A stretch of DNA of 64,000 nt from Nanobdellota archaeon (GCA_018816245.1 JAHIVW010000003.1:62001-126000); one strand, 5' to 3'. Shown: positions 23,978-31,576, counted from the first letter of the stretch. The notes: generated by a model not told the origin, from the sequence alone. Translations and numbers: made by a program.

Positions 23978-24298
23978 ATGTTTCTGAAACCCGTGACCGC
24001 GCTGTTCCGGGACGCCCTCAGGTTCATGAGGATTGCAGCAACGAACCCTGAACCGAAGGACAGTCCAACCACGGTCACATCACCCGGACCGTCTCGCGGC
24101 GCTCTGCGTTCTGGTCGTCCAAGACGATCACCACAACGAGGCCGGGGGCGGCCGGCACGGCAAAAGCTGATGCACCGGACGGACCCGTTCCTCTTCGATG
24201 TAGCGGGGGGCCCCCAAAATCCTCCTTCCAATAAATGGAGGGATAATCGCAATACGTTCACGGAGAAGGCTTCGGGGGCCGGTTCTTCGACGACGTGA
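23978..24298 (+). CDS. Basic Arg/Pro-rich protein (106 aa), unknown
   Basis: ATG 23978 follows a strong GAGGAGGGG ribosome binding site. The N-terminal 20 residues form an amphipathic helix (FLKPVTALFRDALRFM); the middle is Pro/Arg/Gly-rich (GRPRRSPQRGRGRPARQ), the rest low complexity. It has no recognisable domain and may be a nucleic-acid-binding peptide or not coding beyond the first part. It lies between two tRNA-like genes. Confidence 0.35.
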   Translation: MFLKPVTALFRDALRFMRIAATNPEPKDSPTTVTSPGPSRGALRSGRPRRSPQRGRGRPARQKLMHRTDPFLFDVAGGPQNPPSNKWRDNRNTFTEKASGAGSSTT

Positions 24299-24328
24299 GC
24301 GTGATGGCATGAAGGATACTCCTAGTGT

Positions 24329-24379
24329 GTGTGCATCACAGATTTGGTCTAACAACCAGCTGTGATGCACACCTTTTTT
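24329..24379 (+). terminator. Perfect 13-bp hairpin plus TTTTTT
   Basis: GTGTGCATCACAG (24329-24341) pairs perfectly with CTGTGATGCACAC (24360-24372) around 18 bases, followed by CTTTTTT. The T-run overlaps the first bases of the next tRNA-like gene. Terminator or small RNA. Confidence 0.6.
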
Positions 24380-24450
24380 GGCCGTAGCTCAGTGCAGAGC
24401 GCTACCTAGAGTGGTAGAGGTCAGAGGTTCAATTCCTTTCGGCCCAACCA
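24378..24450 (+). tRNA. Truncated tRNA-like gene
   Basis: The acceptor stem has one mismatch (TTGGCCG against CGGCCCA). The D arm is GCTC/GAGC with only a 6-base loop, the anticodon stem CTACC/GGTAG encloses only six bases (TAGAGT), the T arm is AGAGG-TTCAATT-CCTTT, and A-CCA is encoded. The anticodon identity cannot be assigned. Too regular to be chance, too short for a standard tRNA. Confidence 0.45.
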
Positions 24451-24453
24451 CAT

Positions 24454-24531
24454 GGACCCGTAGTTTAACATCTAAAAACGCCGGATCACGCGAATCCGGA
24501 GATGCAGGTTCCAGACCTATCGGGTTCATCA
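24454..24531 (+). tRNA. tRNA-like gene with 9-base anticodon loop
   Basis: A 7-bp acceptor stem (GGACCCG/CGGGTTC, one G-T) and a D arm GTTT/AAAC without the conserved GG. The anticodon stem CCGGA/TCCGG closes TCACGCGAA (nine bases, or CACGCGA if the stem is extended to six pairs), followed by a weak T arm with TTCCAGA. It ends in A-TCA, not CCA. Identity unclear. It abuts the right 36-bp repeat. Confidence 0.4.
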
Positions 24532-24567
24532 TTCCCTAATATAACATTGTTATATATCACCAAGAAA
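24532..24567. repeat. 36-bp direct repeat, right copy
   Basis: Exact copy of 22255-22290, including palindrome TATAACATTGTTATA (24540-24554). Its last 11 bases are the final codons and stop of the YyaL-like gene, so this copy may be the ancestral site. It follows the third tRNA-like gene directly, an arrangement common at integration sites. Confidence 0.7.
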
Positions 24568-26011
24568 CAGCCTTGTTCACCAGCCGGTCAACCGCAATCC
24601 CGAACCCCGCGCCCAGCACACCCTGGATCCGGTACACCCCTTTCACGGACTCAAGCGCCAGCTTCGCAAGCGCGTGGTCCGGCGCGTCCCCGGTCGCGTC
24701 AAACAGATCAAGGTAGAACTGCGCTGCCTGCACGTTCAACGAAAACACCGTCTGCTGCTGCTCCAGTTTTCCAACATCATCCTTCTGGCCGATCCGGTCA
24801 AGGAAGCCTCCGCCCCGTTCCAGGAAGTTTGTTTCCACGATTTCTGCGATCTCCTGCGCCTTCCGCAGTGCTGCTCCGCGCTCAAGTGCTTGGTACAGTG
24901 CCACGTATGCACGTCCCATGGCAACAGAATCAGGCAGCCACCCCAAATGCACTACCCGCTTCCCTTCGATGTAGTGGGCAAAGCCGCGTTTCTTGTTGTA
25001 TGCTGTTTCAAGCCGCTCGAATGCCTGCAACACTGCCCGGCGCGCGCGCCGGTCCTTGCTCGCCGTGAAATAGTCCAGGAACGCAACCAACGCATGTCCG
25101 TTCTTGTCAACGAAAATCCTTGTGTCAACCTGTGCTTTCTTCTGTTGAGCGGTGATCTGACCTGCATACAACCCTCCATCAGGGTCAGCGAGGTTCCGAA
25201 GCAGGTAGGTTGCTGTCTTCCGGGCAAGATCCAGATGCTGTTTTTTCTTGGTTTGTTGATAGGTCAACGACAGCATGCGGAGCAATGCTGCGTTCGTGTC
25301 AAGCAGCTTCTCACGATGCGGCTCCCGCCAGTCGCGTGAAATCGAATACCGGAACCACCCGCCCCGGGTATCGAGCAACCCGCGTTTCATACCCGTGATA
25401 CTTTTCTCGACCATGGACAGGTACGGGGATCGCATGACCGGCTTCTGTTTCGTTGTTTGCAGGCCACACGTCCTCGCGTGTAATCGGAGGCAGAATTCAA
25501 GGGCATCAGGATGGGGAAACTTCGGTTCGCTGCCAAACCCACCATACGTGCTATCAAATGACGTCCGCAGCAACGACGCAATCTTGTCTACAGTTGCCGG
25601 TGCCAGTTCGCCGTGTCCCAGCCGCATGCCAGTGAAGGCAAGGGTTTCCAACGGCTTCCTGCTGCCACCTTTCACCTTATCCACGGCCACCTGCACTCGT
25701 TTCGCCATCATCTCCGGCGGAATGAACAACCCGCCGTCGAGGACGCTCCCATCATGATCAAGCAACACCGTTGACGGCCAGCCGCCCTGGTTGTACCGCT
25801 GGTTGATGTCCGGCCGCTTGTCGGTGTCGACCTTGATTGCAACAACATGCTTGTTGATCAGGTTCGCAACAACAGGATCGTTGTAGGTCCGCTGCTCCAT
25901 TTCATGACCTAACACACACCACGTGCCAGTGATGTGCAGGAGAATTGGTTTGTTTCCTCGTTTCGCTTGGAGGAACGCTGCCCTGGACCAGTCGCGCCAC
26001 TGAACCCCCAT
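24557..26011 (-). CDS. YyaL/DUF255-family protein (thioredoxin + alpha/alpha barrel)
   Basis: A 484-residue protein with an N-terminal thioredoxin-like domain (about 1-130) and a C-terminal six-hairpin glycosidase-like barrel, as in YyaL/SPATA20. The usual WCHWCH active site is reduced to TWCVLGHEM: the first cysteine is kept but the second is glycine, so normal dithiol chemistry is unlikely. The family is shorter here than the typical 650-700 residues. The barrel-end conserved parts are GGWFRYSISRDWREPHREKLL and DPDGGLYAGQ-type elements. Its 3' end lies within the 36-bp repeat. Confidence 0.85.
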   Translation of the reverse strand: MGVQWRDWSRAAFLQAKRGNKPILLHITGTWCVLGHEMEQRTYNDPVVANLINKHVVAIKVDTDKRPDINQRYNQGGWPSTVLLDHDGSVLDGGLFIPPEMMAKRVQVAVDKVKGGSRKPLETLAFTGMRLGHGELAPATVDKIASLLRTSFDSTYGGFGSEPKFPHPDALEFCLRLHARTCGLQTTKQKPVMRSPYLSMVEKSITGMKRGLLDTRGGWFRYSISRDWREPHREKLLDTNAALLRMLSLTYQQTKKKQHLDLARKTATYLLRNLADPDGGLYAGQITAQQKKAQVDTRIFVDKNGHALVAFLDYFTASKDRRARRAVLQAFERLETAYNKKRGFAHYIEGKRVVHLGWLPDSVAMGRAYVALYQALERGAALRKAQEIAEIVETNFLERGGGFLDRIGQKDDVGKLEQQQTVFSLNVQAAQFYLDLFDATGDAPDHALAKLALESVKGVYRIQGVLGAGFGIAVDRLVNKAVSW

Positions 26012-26065
26012 GCTGAAACCTTGGCGTAGAAGTTCTTTAAATAATCAGAACGCCACCTTCAACCT

Positions 26066-26368
26066 ATGGCCAGCATGAACCAGGTGATCGAGGCCATAAA
26101 GCTCTGTCTTGATCCGGAAATCAAGATCGATGTCTGGACCCTGGAACTCATTTACGGGATTGACCTCACTACAGCAGGGACGGTTTCGGTGAAGATGACT
26201 TTTACGACGCCCTCCTGTCCCTACGGGCCCCAACTGATTCAAGATGTCCACGATAAAATCAAGGTGCTCGAGGGCGTGGCGCACGTTGTCATTGACGTTG
26301 TGTTTGATCCGCCCTGGCAGCCGTCCGACGACCTCAAGACCATGATGGGCATGACAAGTGGTGTGTAA
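26066..26368 (+). CDS. SufT/MIP18-family iron-sulfur assembly protein
   Basis: A 100-residue DUF59 protein. Typical elements are LDPEIKIDVWTLELIYGIDL at the N-terminus, TFTTPSCPYGPQL with the reactive cysteine, and VVFDPPWQP. Family members help mature Fe-S proteins. The preceding sequence TTTAAATAAT about 26-30 bases before the ATG suggests a leaderless transcript. It overlaps the next gene by one base, so it is co-transcribed with the lipoate genes; lipoyl synthase is an Fe-S enzyme, but it is not in this window. Confidence 0.88.
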   Translation: MASMNQVIEAIKLCLDPEIKIDVWTLELIYGIDLTTAGTVSVKMTFTTPSCPYGPQLIQDVHDKIKVLEGVAHVVIDVVFDPPWQPSDDLKTMMGMTSGV

Positions 26369-26661
26369 TGCACGGCAAGGCAACTGAAAAGATTCCCGGC
26401 GGCAAGCTGCTCCGCGTTGCTGCGGATTTTGGGAACACAATTACCAACGTAGAAATCACCGGTGATTTCTTTCTCTATCCAGAAGACGGACTGCCTCATC
26501 TTGAAGCATCACTCATTGGTGTTTCTCTCCCAATCGATGAACATACTGTGACAAAAATACTTGACACTGTCGTGAAACAACACAAGCTGCAGCTCCTTGG
26601 CATCACGCCTGACGCAATTGCGCATTGTTTAAAAGCAGCAACGGAGGAAGCCCATGGCTGA
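26368..26661 (+). CDS. lplB: Lipoate-protein ligase accessory subunit (LplB-like)
   Basis: A 97-residue homologue of the C-terminal domain of lipoate ligase, encoded separately as in Thermoplasma. GGKLLRVAADFGNTITNVEITGDFF-type strands are characteristic of the accessory domain needed for lipoate adenylation. It overlaps lplA by eight bases, indicating a two-subunit enzyme translated in a coupled manner. Confidence 0.85.
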   Translation: MHGKATEKIPGGKLLRVAADFGNTITNVEITGDFFLYPEDGLPHLEASLIGVSLPIDEHTVTKILDTVVKQHKLQLLGITPDAIAHCLKAATEEAHG

Positions 26662-27415
26662 GTTCACGTGGTGGCGAATCGTCCCGCTGGCAACCAACAC
26701 TGCTGCGATGAACATGGCCATTGACGAAGCCGTCATGGAAACCGTTGGCGCCGGTCGGGCGCCGCCAACCATCCGCTTCTATCGCTGGAAACCGTCTGCG
26801 GTGTCCATCGGCTGTTTTCAGTCATTGAACGACGAAGTGCGAACCGATGTTGCGACAAAACAGGGCATTGACATTGTCCGCCGCCGAACCGGTGGCGGTG
26901 CGGTCTATCATGATTACGACGGGGAAATCACGTACAGTGTCATTGGCAAAGAAACATTATTTTCCAAAGGAATCACGGAATCGTATCACGAGATCTGCGG
27001 CTGGATCATCAAAGGACTTGCACACCTCGGCATCAAGGCAGAATTCAAACCAATTAACGACATTGTTGTCAACAACAAGAAGATTTCCGGGAACGCGCAA
27101 ACACGACGAAACGGTGTCTTGCTGCAACACGGCACGATCCTCCACGATCTTGATGTCAACAAAATGTTTTCGGTGCTAAACGTCAGCCAAGAAAAGATTG
27201 CTGATAAAATGATTCAGGCAGTTGAAGATCGGGTCACGCGCGTCAAGGACGTTGTTCCACAGGCAACGCTCACGGACACATACAATGCGCTGCTGAAAGG
27301 CTTCACCGAAGGCAAGGAACAGCGGTTTGCGTTGTTAATCAAGGACGAACTCGCACGTGCCCAGAACCTTGCCAAGAAACGATACAGCACCAAGACGTGG
27401 ACAGGATCACGATGA
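26654..27415 (+). CDS. lplA: Lipoate-protein ligase, catalytic subunit
   Basis: A 253-residue catalytic domain of lipoate ligase: MNMAIDEAV, VSIGCFQSLNDEV, the lipoyl-binding RRRTGGGAVYHD, and the catalytic lysine region NDIVVNNKKISGNAQ. It attaches lipoate to E2 or H proteins of oxo-acid dehydrogenases or the glycine system, none of which is in this window. It follows lplB and shares ATGA with the next gene. Confidence 0.92.
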   Translation: MAEFTWWRIVPLATNTAAMNMAIDEAVMETVGAGRAPPTIRFYRWKPSAVSIGCFQSLNDEVRTDVATKQGIDIVRRRTGGGAVYHDYDGEITYSVIGKETLFSKGITESYHEICGWIIKGLAHLGIKAEFKPINDIVVNNKKISGNAQTRRNGVLLQHGTILHDLDVNKMFSVLNVSQEKIADKMIQAVEDRVTRVKDVVPQATLTDTYNALLKGFTEGKEQRFALLIKDELARAQNLAKKRYSTKTWTGSR

Positions 27416-27861
27416 AGGAAATCTGGACCGAGATCGAGATCAACGCGCCAGTGTCCGTTGTCTGGAACGTCTTGACGGATTTTCTTAACTACGCGCGGTG
27501 GAATCCGTTCATCCGCCGCGGCACCGGCACAGCAACGGTCGGTTCCCGGTTGGAATTCCTGATCCAGCCACTCGGCAGCAACGGCATCGTGTTCCGGCCG
27601 ATGGTTACGCGCGCCACAGTCAACGAGGAACTGCGGTGGGTTGGCCATTACCGGCTGCCGGGATTGTTTGACGGGGAACACGTATTCTTGTTGGGTGAGA
27701 TCGAGCAGCACCGGACCCGGGTGGTGCATCGCGAACGACTGAGCGGTCTGCTCGTCCCGTTTTTGTGGAAGCAGTACGGCAAAGCGACCGAACGCGGGTT
27801 CTCTGCTATGAACAGCGCTTTGAAAGAACAGGTCGAACTGGTCCAGAAACACAAAACATAA
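27412..27861 (+). CDS. SRPBCC (START-like) domain protein
   Basis: A 149-residue polyketide-cyclase/START-like fold: an N-terminal EIEINAPVSVVWNVLTDF, then YARWNPFIRRGTG, and a C-terminal long helix (FSAMNSALKEQVELVQ). These proteins bind hydrophobic ligands. ATG 27412 overlaps the lplA stop as ATGA, so it belongs to the same operon. Ligand unknown. Confidence 0.8.
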   Translation: MKEIWTEIEINAPVSVVWNVLTDFLNYARWNPFIRRGTGTATVGSRLEFLIQPLGSNGIVFRPMVTRATVNEELRWVGHYRLPGLFDGEHVFLLGEIEQHRTRVVHRERLSGLLVPFLWKQYGKATERGFSAMNSALKEQVELVQKHKT

Positions 27862-27889
27862 TTTAAAGGTACGAGACAATGGGGTTTGC

Positions 27890-28084
27890 ATGAAACATAT
27901 GAAATGCAGCGACCTCGGTGGCGGGTGCGACTTCGAAGCAACGGGCGAGGACGCAGAAGAGATCAAGATCGCGTTGTTCGAACATGCCGCGACCGAACAC
28001 CCGGAGGAGTTCAACGTCATGACCGACGAGGAACGGGACGCTGCGGCGAAGAAGATTGACGTCTTTGTTGAAGCGCAGGAGTGA
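27890..28084 (+). CDS. DUF1059 small protein
   Basis: A 64-residue acidic protein with the DUF1059 pattern: MKCSDLGGGCDFEATGED (two cysteines six apart), a helix with HAATEH, and EERDAAAKKID. Function unknown; widespread in archaea and actinobacteria. A TATA-like ATTTAAAGG lies about 25-30 bases upstream, so it is probably transcribed on its own. Confidence 0.8.
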   Translation: MKHMKCSDLGGGCDFEATGEDAEEIKIALFEHAATEHPEEFNVMTDEERDAAAKKIDVFVEAQE

Positions 28085-28100
28085 TGTTTTTCTTTTCAAA

Positions 28101-28115
28101 TATAACAGCGTTATC
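28101..28115. promoter_or_regulatory. Palindrome copy 5 (TATAACAGCGTTATC)
   Basis: Two mismatches from the consensus TATAACANTGTTATA (C for T at position 9, C for A at position 15). It lies just upstream of the TATA sequence CATTATAAGCG (28119-28127), which is about 26-30 bases before tRNA-Leu. Confidence 0.55.
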
Positions 28116-28152
28116 TACGCATTATAAGCGCTCCGGATCTAACAATCCTCAC

Positions 28153-28280
28153 GCGAGGGTACCCAAGCGGTCAACGGGGCAGGACTTAAGTTCCCGTCGG
28201 ACGGACTTACGTGCCGATGCGCAAGCGATGAGGTATCCTGTGGCTGAGCGCCTTCGGGGGTTCGACTCCCCTCCCTCGCA
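28153..28280 (+). tRNA. tRNA-Leu (UAA) with 44-base intron
   Basis: The acceptor stem GCGAGGG/CCCTCGC is perfect, with A discriminator and no encoded CCA. The anticodon stem CAGGA/TCCTG is interrupted after anticodon TAA (28187-28189) and base 37 by an intron at about 28191-28234, the canonical archaeal position for splicing endonuclease. The long variable arm is typical of Leu tRNAs. Confidence 0.85.
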
Positions 28281-28341
28281 TTACAAACCGCCTCGTGAAT
28301 CTACCAAATAAGAAAATAACGTTTTACTTCTTCTACTGACT

Positions 28342-28968
28342 ATGGACTCGAGATCTTCACTCAGGCGCAGAACAGAGGCCGTGAGCGGGTATTTGACTCA
28401 TTTTGTGGAAAGCACCTTAGAAACGTACCTAAATGGGAGGGGAAAGGTTGTTTTTATTGGACGCTCATCTCGACCCTTCTACAACATTGCATCAACATAT
28501 ACAGAGAGTGATATTGAGTTTATTGATGTGCCAAGAAAGCTTCTCGAGCAAAATCCCGATGATCTCGTGTTTCAGTATTTGGAAGATAGCGGCGCTTTCG
28601 CTGATGATACTGTAACACTTGTTGATGATGGAGGAAGAGGATATTTTATGAGAAAATTAAGAGGTGTTATTGAACGAGAATCAAGAAACACAATTGACGT
28701 GACATCTCAGACGCTTTTCTGTCTTGATCCACGACAACCATGTCGTTTGTACCAACATCCTTCTGAAGCCCCTTATATTGTGAGATCCCTCCTCTTTCTC
28801 GGCAAACAACCACATCCATACCGATTAACAGGCGAGTTAGTTGAGAAAGATGGTGTTGTTTCTGCTGTTTCCTATCCAACATCCCTTTCCGAACAAAAAG
28901 ATGCTCAAGAAGTAACATCTATTCTAAAAAACAAAGCCCTCTCGAACGCAAAACGTATTTTCTGTTGA
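28342..28968 (+). CDS. PRTase-like protein, AT-rich, unknown
   Basis: A 208-residue protein. VVFIGRSSRPFYNIA near residue 34 and TVTLVDDGGRGYFMRKL near residue 95 resemble the hydrophobic strands and pyrophosphate-binding loop of phosphoribosyltransferases. The motif is degenerate, so the assignment is tentative. Base composition is clearly AT-richer than neighbours, with many AGA, ATA and AAA codons, suggesting transfer. It lies immediately downstream of tRNA-Leu, a common insertion point. Confidence 0.55.
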   Translation: MDSRSSLRRRTEAVSGYLTHFVESTLETYLNGRGKVVFIGRSSRPFYNIASTYTESDIEFIDVPRKLLEQNPDDLVFQYLEDSGAFADDTVTLVDDGGRGYFMRKLRGVIERESRNTIDVTSQTLFCLDPRQPCRLYQHPSEAPYIVRSLLFLGKQPHPYRLTGELVEKDGVVSAVSYPTSLSEQKDAQEVTSILKNKALSNAKRIFC

Positions 28969-28977
28969 AGAGTTCCA

Positions 28978-29643
28978 TCAACCAGCAGCCGCCAGCAGCT
29001 GCGGAATAATGTCAACAATCCCGTTGATGAAGAACTGAACAGCAATCGCCATCACGATCAATCCCATCAGGCGTGTGACCACGAGCCGTCCCCCTTCCTT
29101 GAACACCTTGTTCACCCGCTGGGAATTCACCATCATCAAATAGGAGATAAGCAGCGTGACAATGATCCCTACAAACACCCCGGTCATGCTTAAAATCCCG
29201 ATCGTATACCCGTACGTCTGCAACAACGCTGTTGCCTCAGTCATCAACACGACCGTGGTGATAATGGTTCCTGGCCCCGCGGTGAACGGAATCGACAACG
29301 GCATGAACGCGATGTTGTGGTAATCGACTTCCATTTCTTTTTCTGTATGTTTCGGGTTGAGCATGCTGATCGCCATGGTAAACAACAAGACCCCGCCGGC
29401 GATCCGGAAGGCCCCGATGCTGAAGCCGAACAAGTTGAATAACAATAGTCCAGTCAATGCGAAGAACACAAGGATGTACGCGGAATAGCGGATGGATTCG
29501 CGCGCCAAGAGGATCTTTTCCCGCTTTTTCCACCGTTCCGTGAGCGCGATAAACACCGCTGAGGTTGAAATCGGGTTCGAGATCACGAGGAGCGAGAGAA
29601 TTGCCCCTGCAATAAATCCACCGGCAATGGTCAGATCGACCAT
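28978..29643 (-). CDS. MarC-family membrane protein
   Basis: A 221-residue, six-helix membrane protein of the MarC/NAAT family. ISNPISTSAVFIALT in the first helix pair and IPFTAGPGTIITTV in the second half are the paired signature loops. Homologues have been linked to amino acid transport, but the substrate is unknown. It is transcribed towards the AT-rich gene and starts about 30 bases from the tRNA-His gene. Confidence 0.88.
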   Translation of the reverse strand: MVDLTIAGGFIAGAILSLLVISNPISTSAVFIALTERWKKREKILLARESIRYSAYILVFFALTGLLLFNLFGFSIGAFRIAGGVLLFTMAISMLNPKHTEKEMEVDYHNIAFMPLSIPFTAGPGTIITTVVLMTEATALLQTYGYTIGILSMTGVFVGIIVTLLISYLMMVNSQRVNKVFKEGGRLVVTRLMGLIVMAIAVQFFINGIVDIIPQLLAAAG

Positions 29644-29674
29644 ACTGCTCTTTCGGACTCTGTCCTAATAAGAG

Positions 29675-29746
29675 GGCCACCGCCGGGATTTGAACCCGGA
29701 CCAAAGGATCCACAGTCCCGTATGCTACCGTTACACCACGGCGGCC
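29675..29746 (-). tRNA. tRNA-His (GUG)
   Basis: Cloverleaf with the extra G at -1 opposite C73, the acceptor GCCGCCG/CGGTGGC, an anticodon loop with GTG, and the T loop TTCAAAT. No CCA encoded. Typical of tRNA-His. Confidence 0.93.
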
Positions 29747-29775
29747 ATTGTGTGTATTCTTCGACCAGTTGGCTA

Positions 29776-30246
29776 TTAAGCTGTTTCGTGGGTAATGTCG
29801 ACAATTACCGCCTCGGTGGCTTCAAGAATCACTTTGGGAGAGATTTTCAGGAGCGTGGTCCTGCTTCCCCCGCCACCGACAACCCACTCATGCTCCAGGA
29901 TCTTCGGGTCAGCGAATGTTCGCAGCTGCTTCTGATGCCCGACTGGTGGCACGCCGCCAACGGAATAGCCAGTGAGCCGGGCAGTCGCTTCCGGTGCACA
30001 GAACGATACTTGTTGCACCCCAGCTGCTGCGCACAGTTTCTTGAAATCCAGTCGTAATGGTCCAGGGATAATGGCAAGCAACGGTTCATTATGTTCATCA
30101 ACTAACACAAGTGTTTTCACATCCTGCGCAGGATCAAACCCTGCCTTTGCGACGTCCTCCACGGTCGCCACTGGCTGGTCCAACTCAAAAATTGTGTGCT
30201 CGATTCCCCGCTCTTTCAAATACAACACCAAACTTCCGGTGTCCAT
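29776..30246 (-). CDS. YbaK/ProX-family aminoacyl-tRNA deacylase
   Basis: A 156-residue YbaK/EbsC-like editing protein. VATVEDVAKAGFDPAQDVKT, LLAIIPGPLRLDFKKL and SVGGVPPVGH are the characteristic elements. It hydrolyses mis-acylated tRNA (often Cys-tRNA-Pro or Ala-tRNA-Pro). ATG 30246 is chosen because it follows the TGA of the upstream gene by one base (TGATATG); a start at 30264 would overlap it. Confidence 0.88.
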   Translation of the reverse strand: MDTGSLVLYLKERGIEHTIFELDQPVATVEDVAKAGFDPAQDVKTLVLVDEHNEPLLAIIPGPLRLDFKKLCAAAGVQQVSFCAPEATARLTGYSVGGVPPVGHQKQLRTFADPKILEHEWVVGGGGSRTTLLKISPKVILEATEAVIVDITHETA

Positions 30247-30247
30247 A

Positions 30248-30886
30248 TCAACCAACAAGCGCACGGATCAGGTCTGGTGTTACTTCATTCAATGATGCAA
30301 CCTGCCGGTCCGCCGCGCTCAAATCAGGATGGTACCGCGGATCAGGAACCCCGATCACTTTCATGCCTGCTTTTCGCGCGCCGCGGACCCCGTTCTGGCT
30401 GTCCTCGATGACCACGCAGGTCGCGGGCGGCACGTGCAGTTTTTCCGCAGTACGCAGGAAGATGTCTGGCGCTGGCTTCCCGTTCTCCACTTCCTCGCCG
30501 GTCACGATGACTGGGAACAGGGACCTCAGGCCGATCGTTTCAAGAATAACCATTGCAACCGAGCTGTGCGTGGTCGTTGCCACGGCAACCGGAAACACCG
30601 CGGCCAGCTGCCGGACGCATGCGATCGCGCCGGGCATGGGCTTGGCTTCATGCTGCGCCCGGTTCCTGACAATGAACCGTTTCCGTTCAACCAGCTCGCT
30701 CACGTTTCCCGGCATCCCTTCCTTTGCCAACAGGGCCCCGAAAAAGACCTCATCAGGCAATCCGTTCCCGTCTTCACTGTACCGGAAGGGAATGTTCAAG
30801 GAGCGTAAGATCACCTGCCGCGCCTCGAGGTGGATGTAGTTCGTATCGGAGAGGACGCCGTCCATGTCGAAGATGACTGCTGTCAT
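30248..30886 (-). CDS. HAD phosphatase (beta-phosphoglucomutase-like)
   Basis: A 212-residue HAD hydrolase with intact motifs: FDMDGVLSDT (motif I), ATTTHSS (II), KPAPDIFL (III) and VIEDSQNGVRGA (IV). The helical cap has the subgroup I fold. Substrates of this group are phosphosugars or nucleotides. It is co-transcribed with the YbaK-like deacylase. A TATA-like TTTATAAAAAT about 25 bases before ATG supports a leaderless start. Confidence 0.9.
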   Translation of the reverse strand: MTAVIFDMDGVLSDTNYIHLEARQVILRSLNIPFRYSEDGNGLPDEVFFGALLAKEGMPGNVSELVERKRFIVRNRAQHEAKPMPGAIACVRQLAAVFPVAVATTTHSSVAMVILETIGLRSLFPVIVTGEEVENGKPAPDIFLRTAEKLHVPPATCVVIEDSQNGVRGARKAGMKVIGVPDPRYHPDLSAADRQVASLNEVTPDLIRALVG

Positions 30887-30916
30887 AGTGTCGCTTTGCC
30901 CGGTGATTTTTATAAA

Positions 30917-31576
30917 TCACCTGCTCCGCAGGACGTTGATTCGCTTGCAATATGGCCGGATGGCGCAGCGGGAGCACCAGGGACTGGTTGGATGGCAGAT
31001 ATTCTGTCCCCAAGTCACCAACACATCATTATACACGATCCAGTGTTTCTTAGGTAATTTCTTTCGTAACGCAAACTCGGTCTGCTCCGGTGTTTTTGTT
31101 TTTACGTATCCTAAACGATTTGAAATTCGGTGCACGTGGGTGTCAACACAGATGCCTAATTTATTGTAGCCAAGCGTCACCACAAGATTCGCTGTCTTTC
31201 TTCCAACACCAGGAAATTTCAGCAGCTCGTCGATGGTGTTCGGTATGTTTCCACTATATTCATCGAGCAGAATGCTGCATACTTCATGCAACCGCTTCGC
31301 TTTCGCCTTGTAGAATCCGACGGGATAGATCAGTTTCTCAAGTTTTGAAATGGGAAGCTTCACGATAGCATGTGGTGTTCGTGCAACCGCAAACAGCCGT
31401 TTCGACGCAGCGGCTGTTGTTGCATCCTTTGTACGCAACGACAACAACGTTGACACCAAGACCCGAAACGGATTCCGGTGCCATGAATACTGTGTTACAA
31501 TCGGCGTGACCAGGAATTTTGTTTCGCGTTTCAGAATCCTGATAACCGTGTCAACGTTCGTATTGTCCATACGCAC
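30917..31576 (-). CDS. nth: Endonuclease III (Nth) DNA glycosylase
   Basis: A 219-residue helix-hairpin-helix glycosylase for oxidised pyrimidines. LLSLRTKDATT carries the catalytic Lys, LLKFPGVGRKTANLV is the hairpin, VDTHVHRISNRLG has the catalytic Asp, and the C-terminal C-x6-C-x2-C-x5-C 4Fe-4S motif is intact. ATG 31576 or the third codon (31570) may be the start. It is divergent from the cyclodipeptide synthase. Confidence 0.94.
   Translation of the reverse strand: MRMDNTNVDTVIRILKRETKFLVTPIVTQYSWHRNPFRVLVSTLLSLRTKDATTAAASKRLFAVARTPHAIVKLPISKLEKLIYPVGFYKAKAKRLHEVCSILLDEYSGNIPNTIDELLKFPGVGRKTANLVVTLGYNKLGICVDTHVHRISNRLGYVKTKTPEQTEFALRKKLPKKHWIVYNDVLVTWGQNICHPTSPWCSRCAIRPYCKRINVLRSR

Noticed and set aside
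22263-24554. Palindrome copies 3 and 4 as promoter elements of the HIT or YyaL genes
   Set aside because: Both lie downstream of those genes; no TATA box follows them as it does in the four other cases, so their role is left open.
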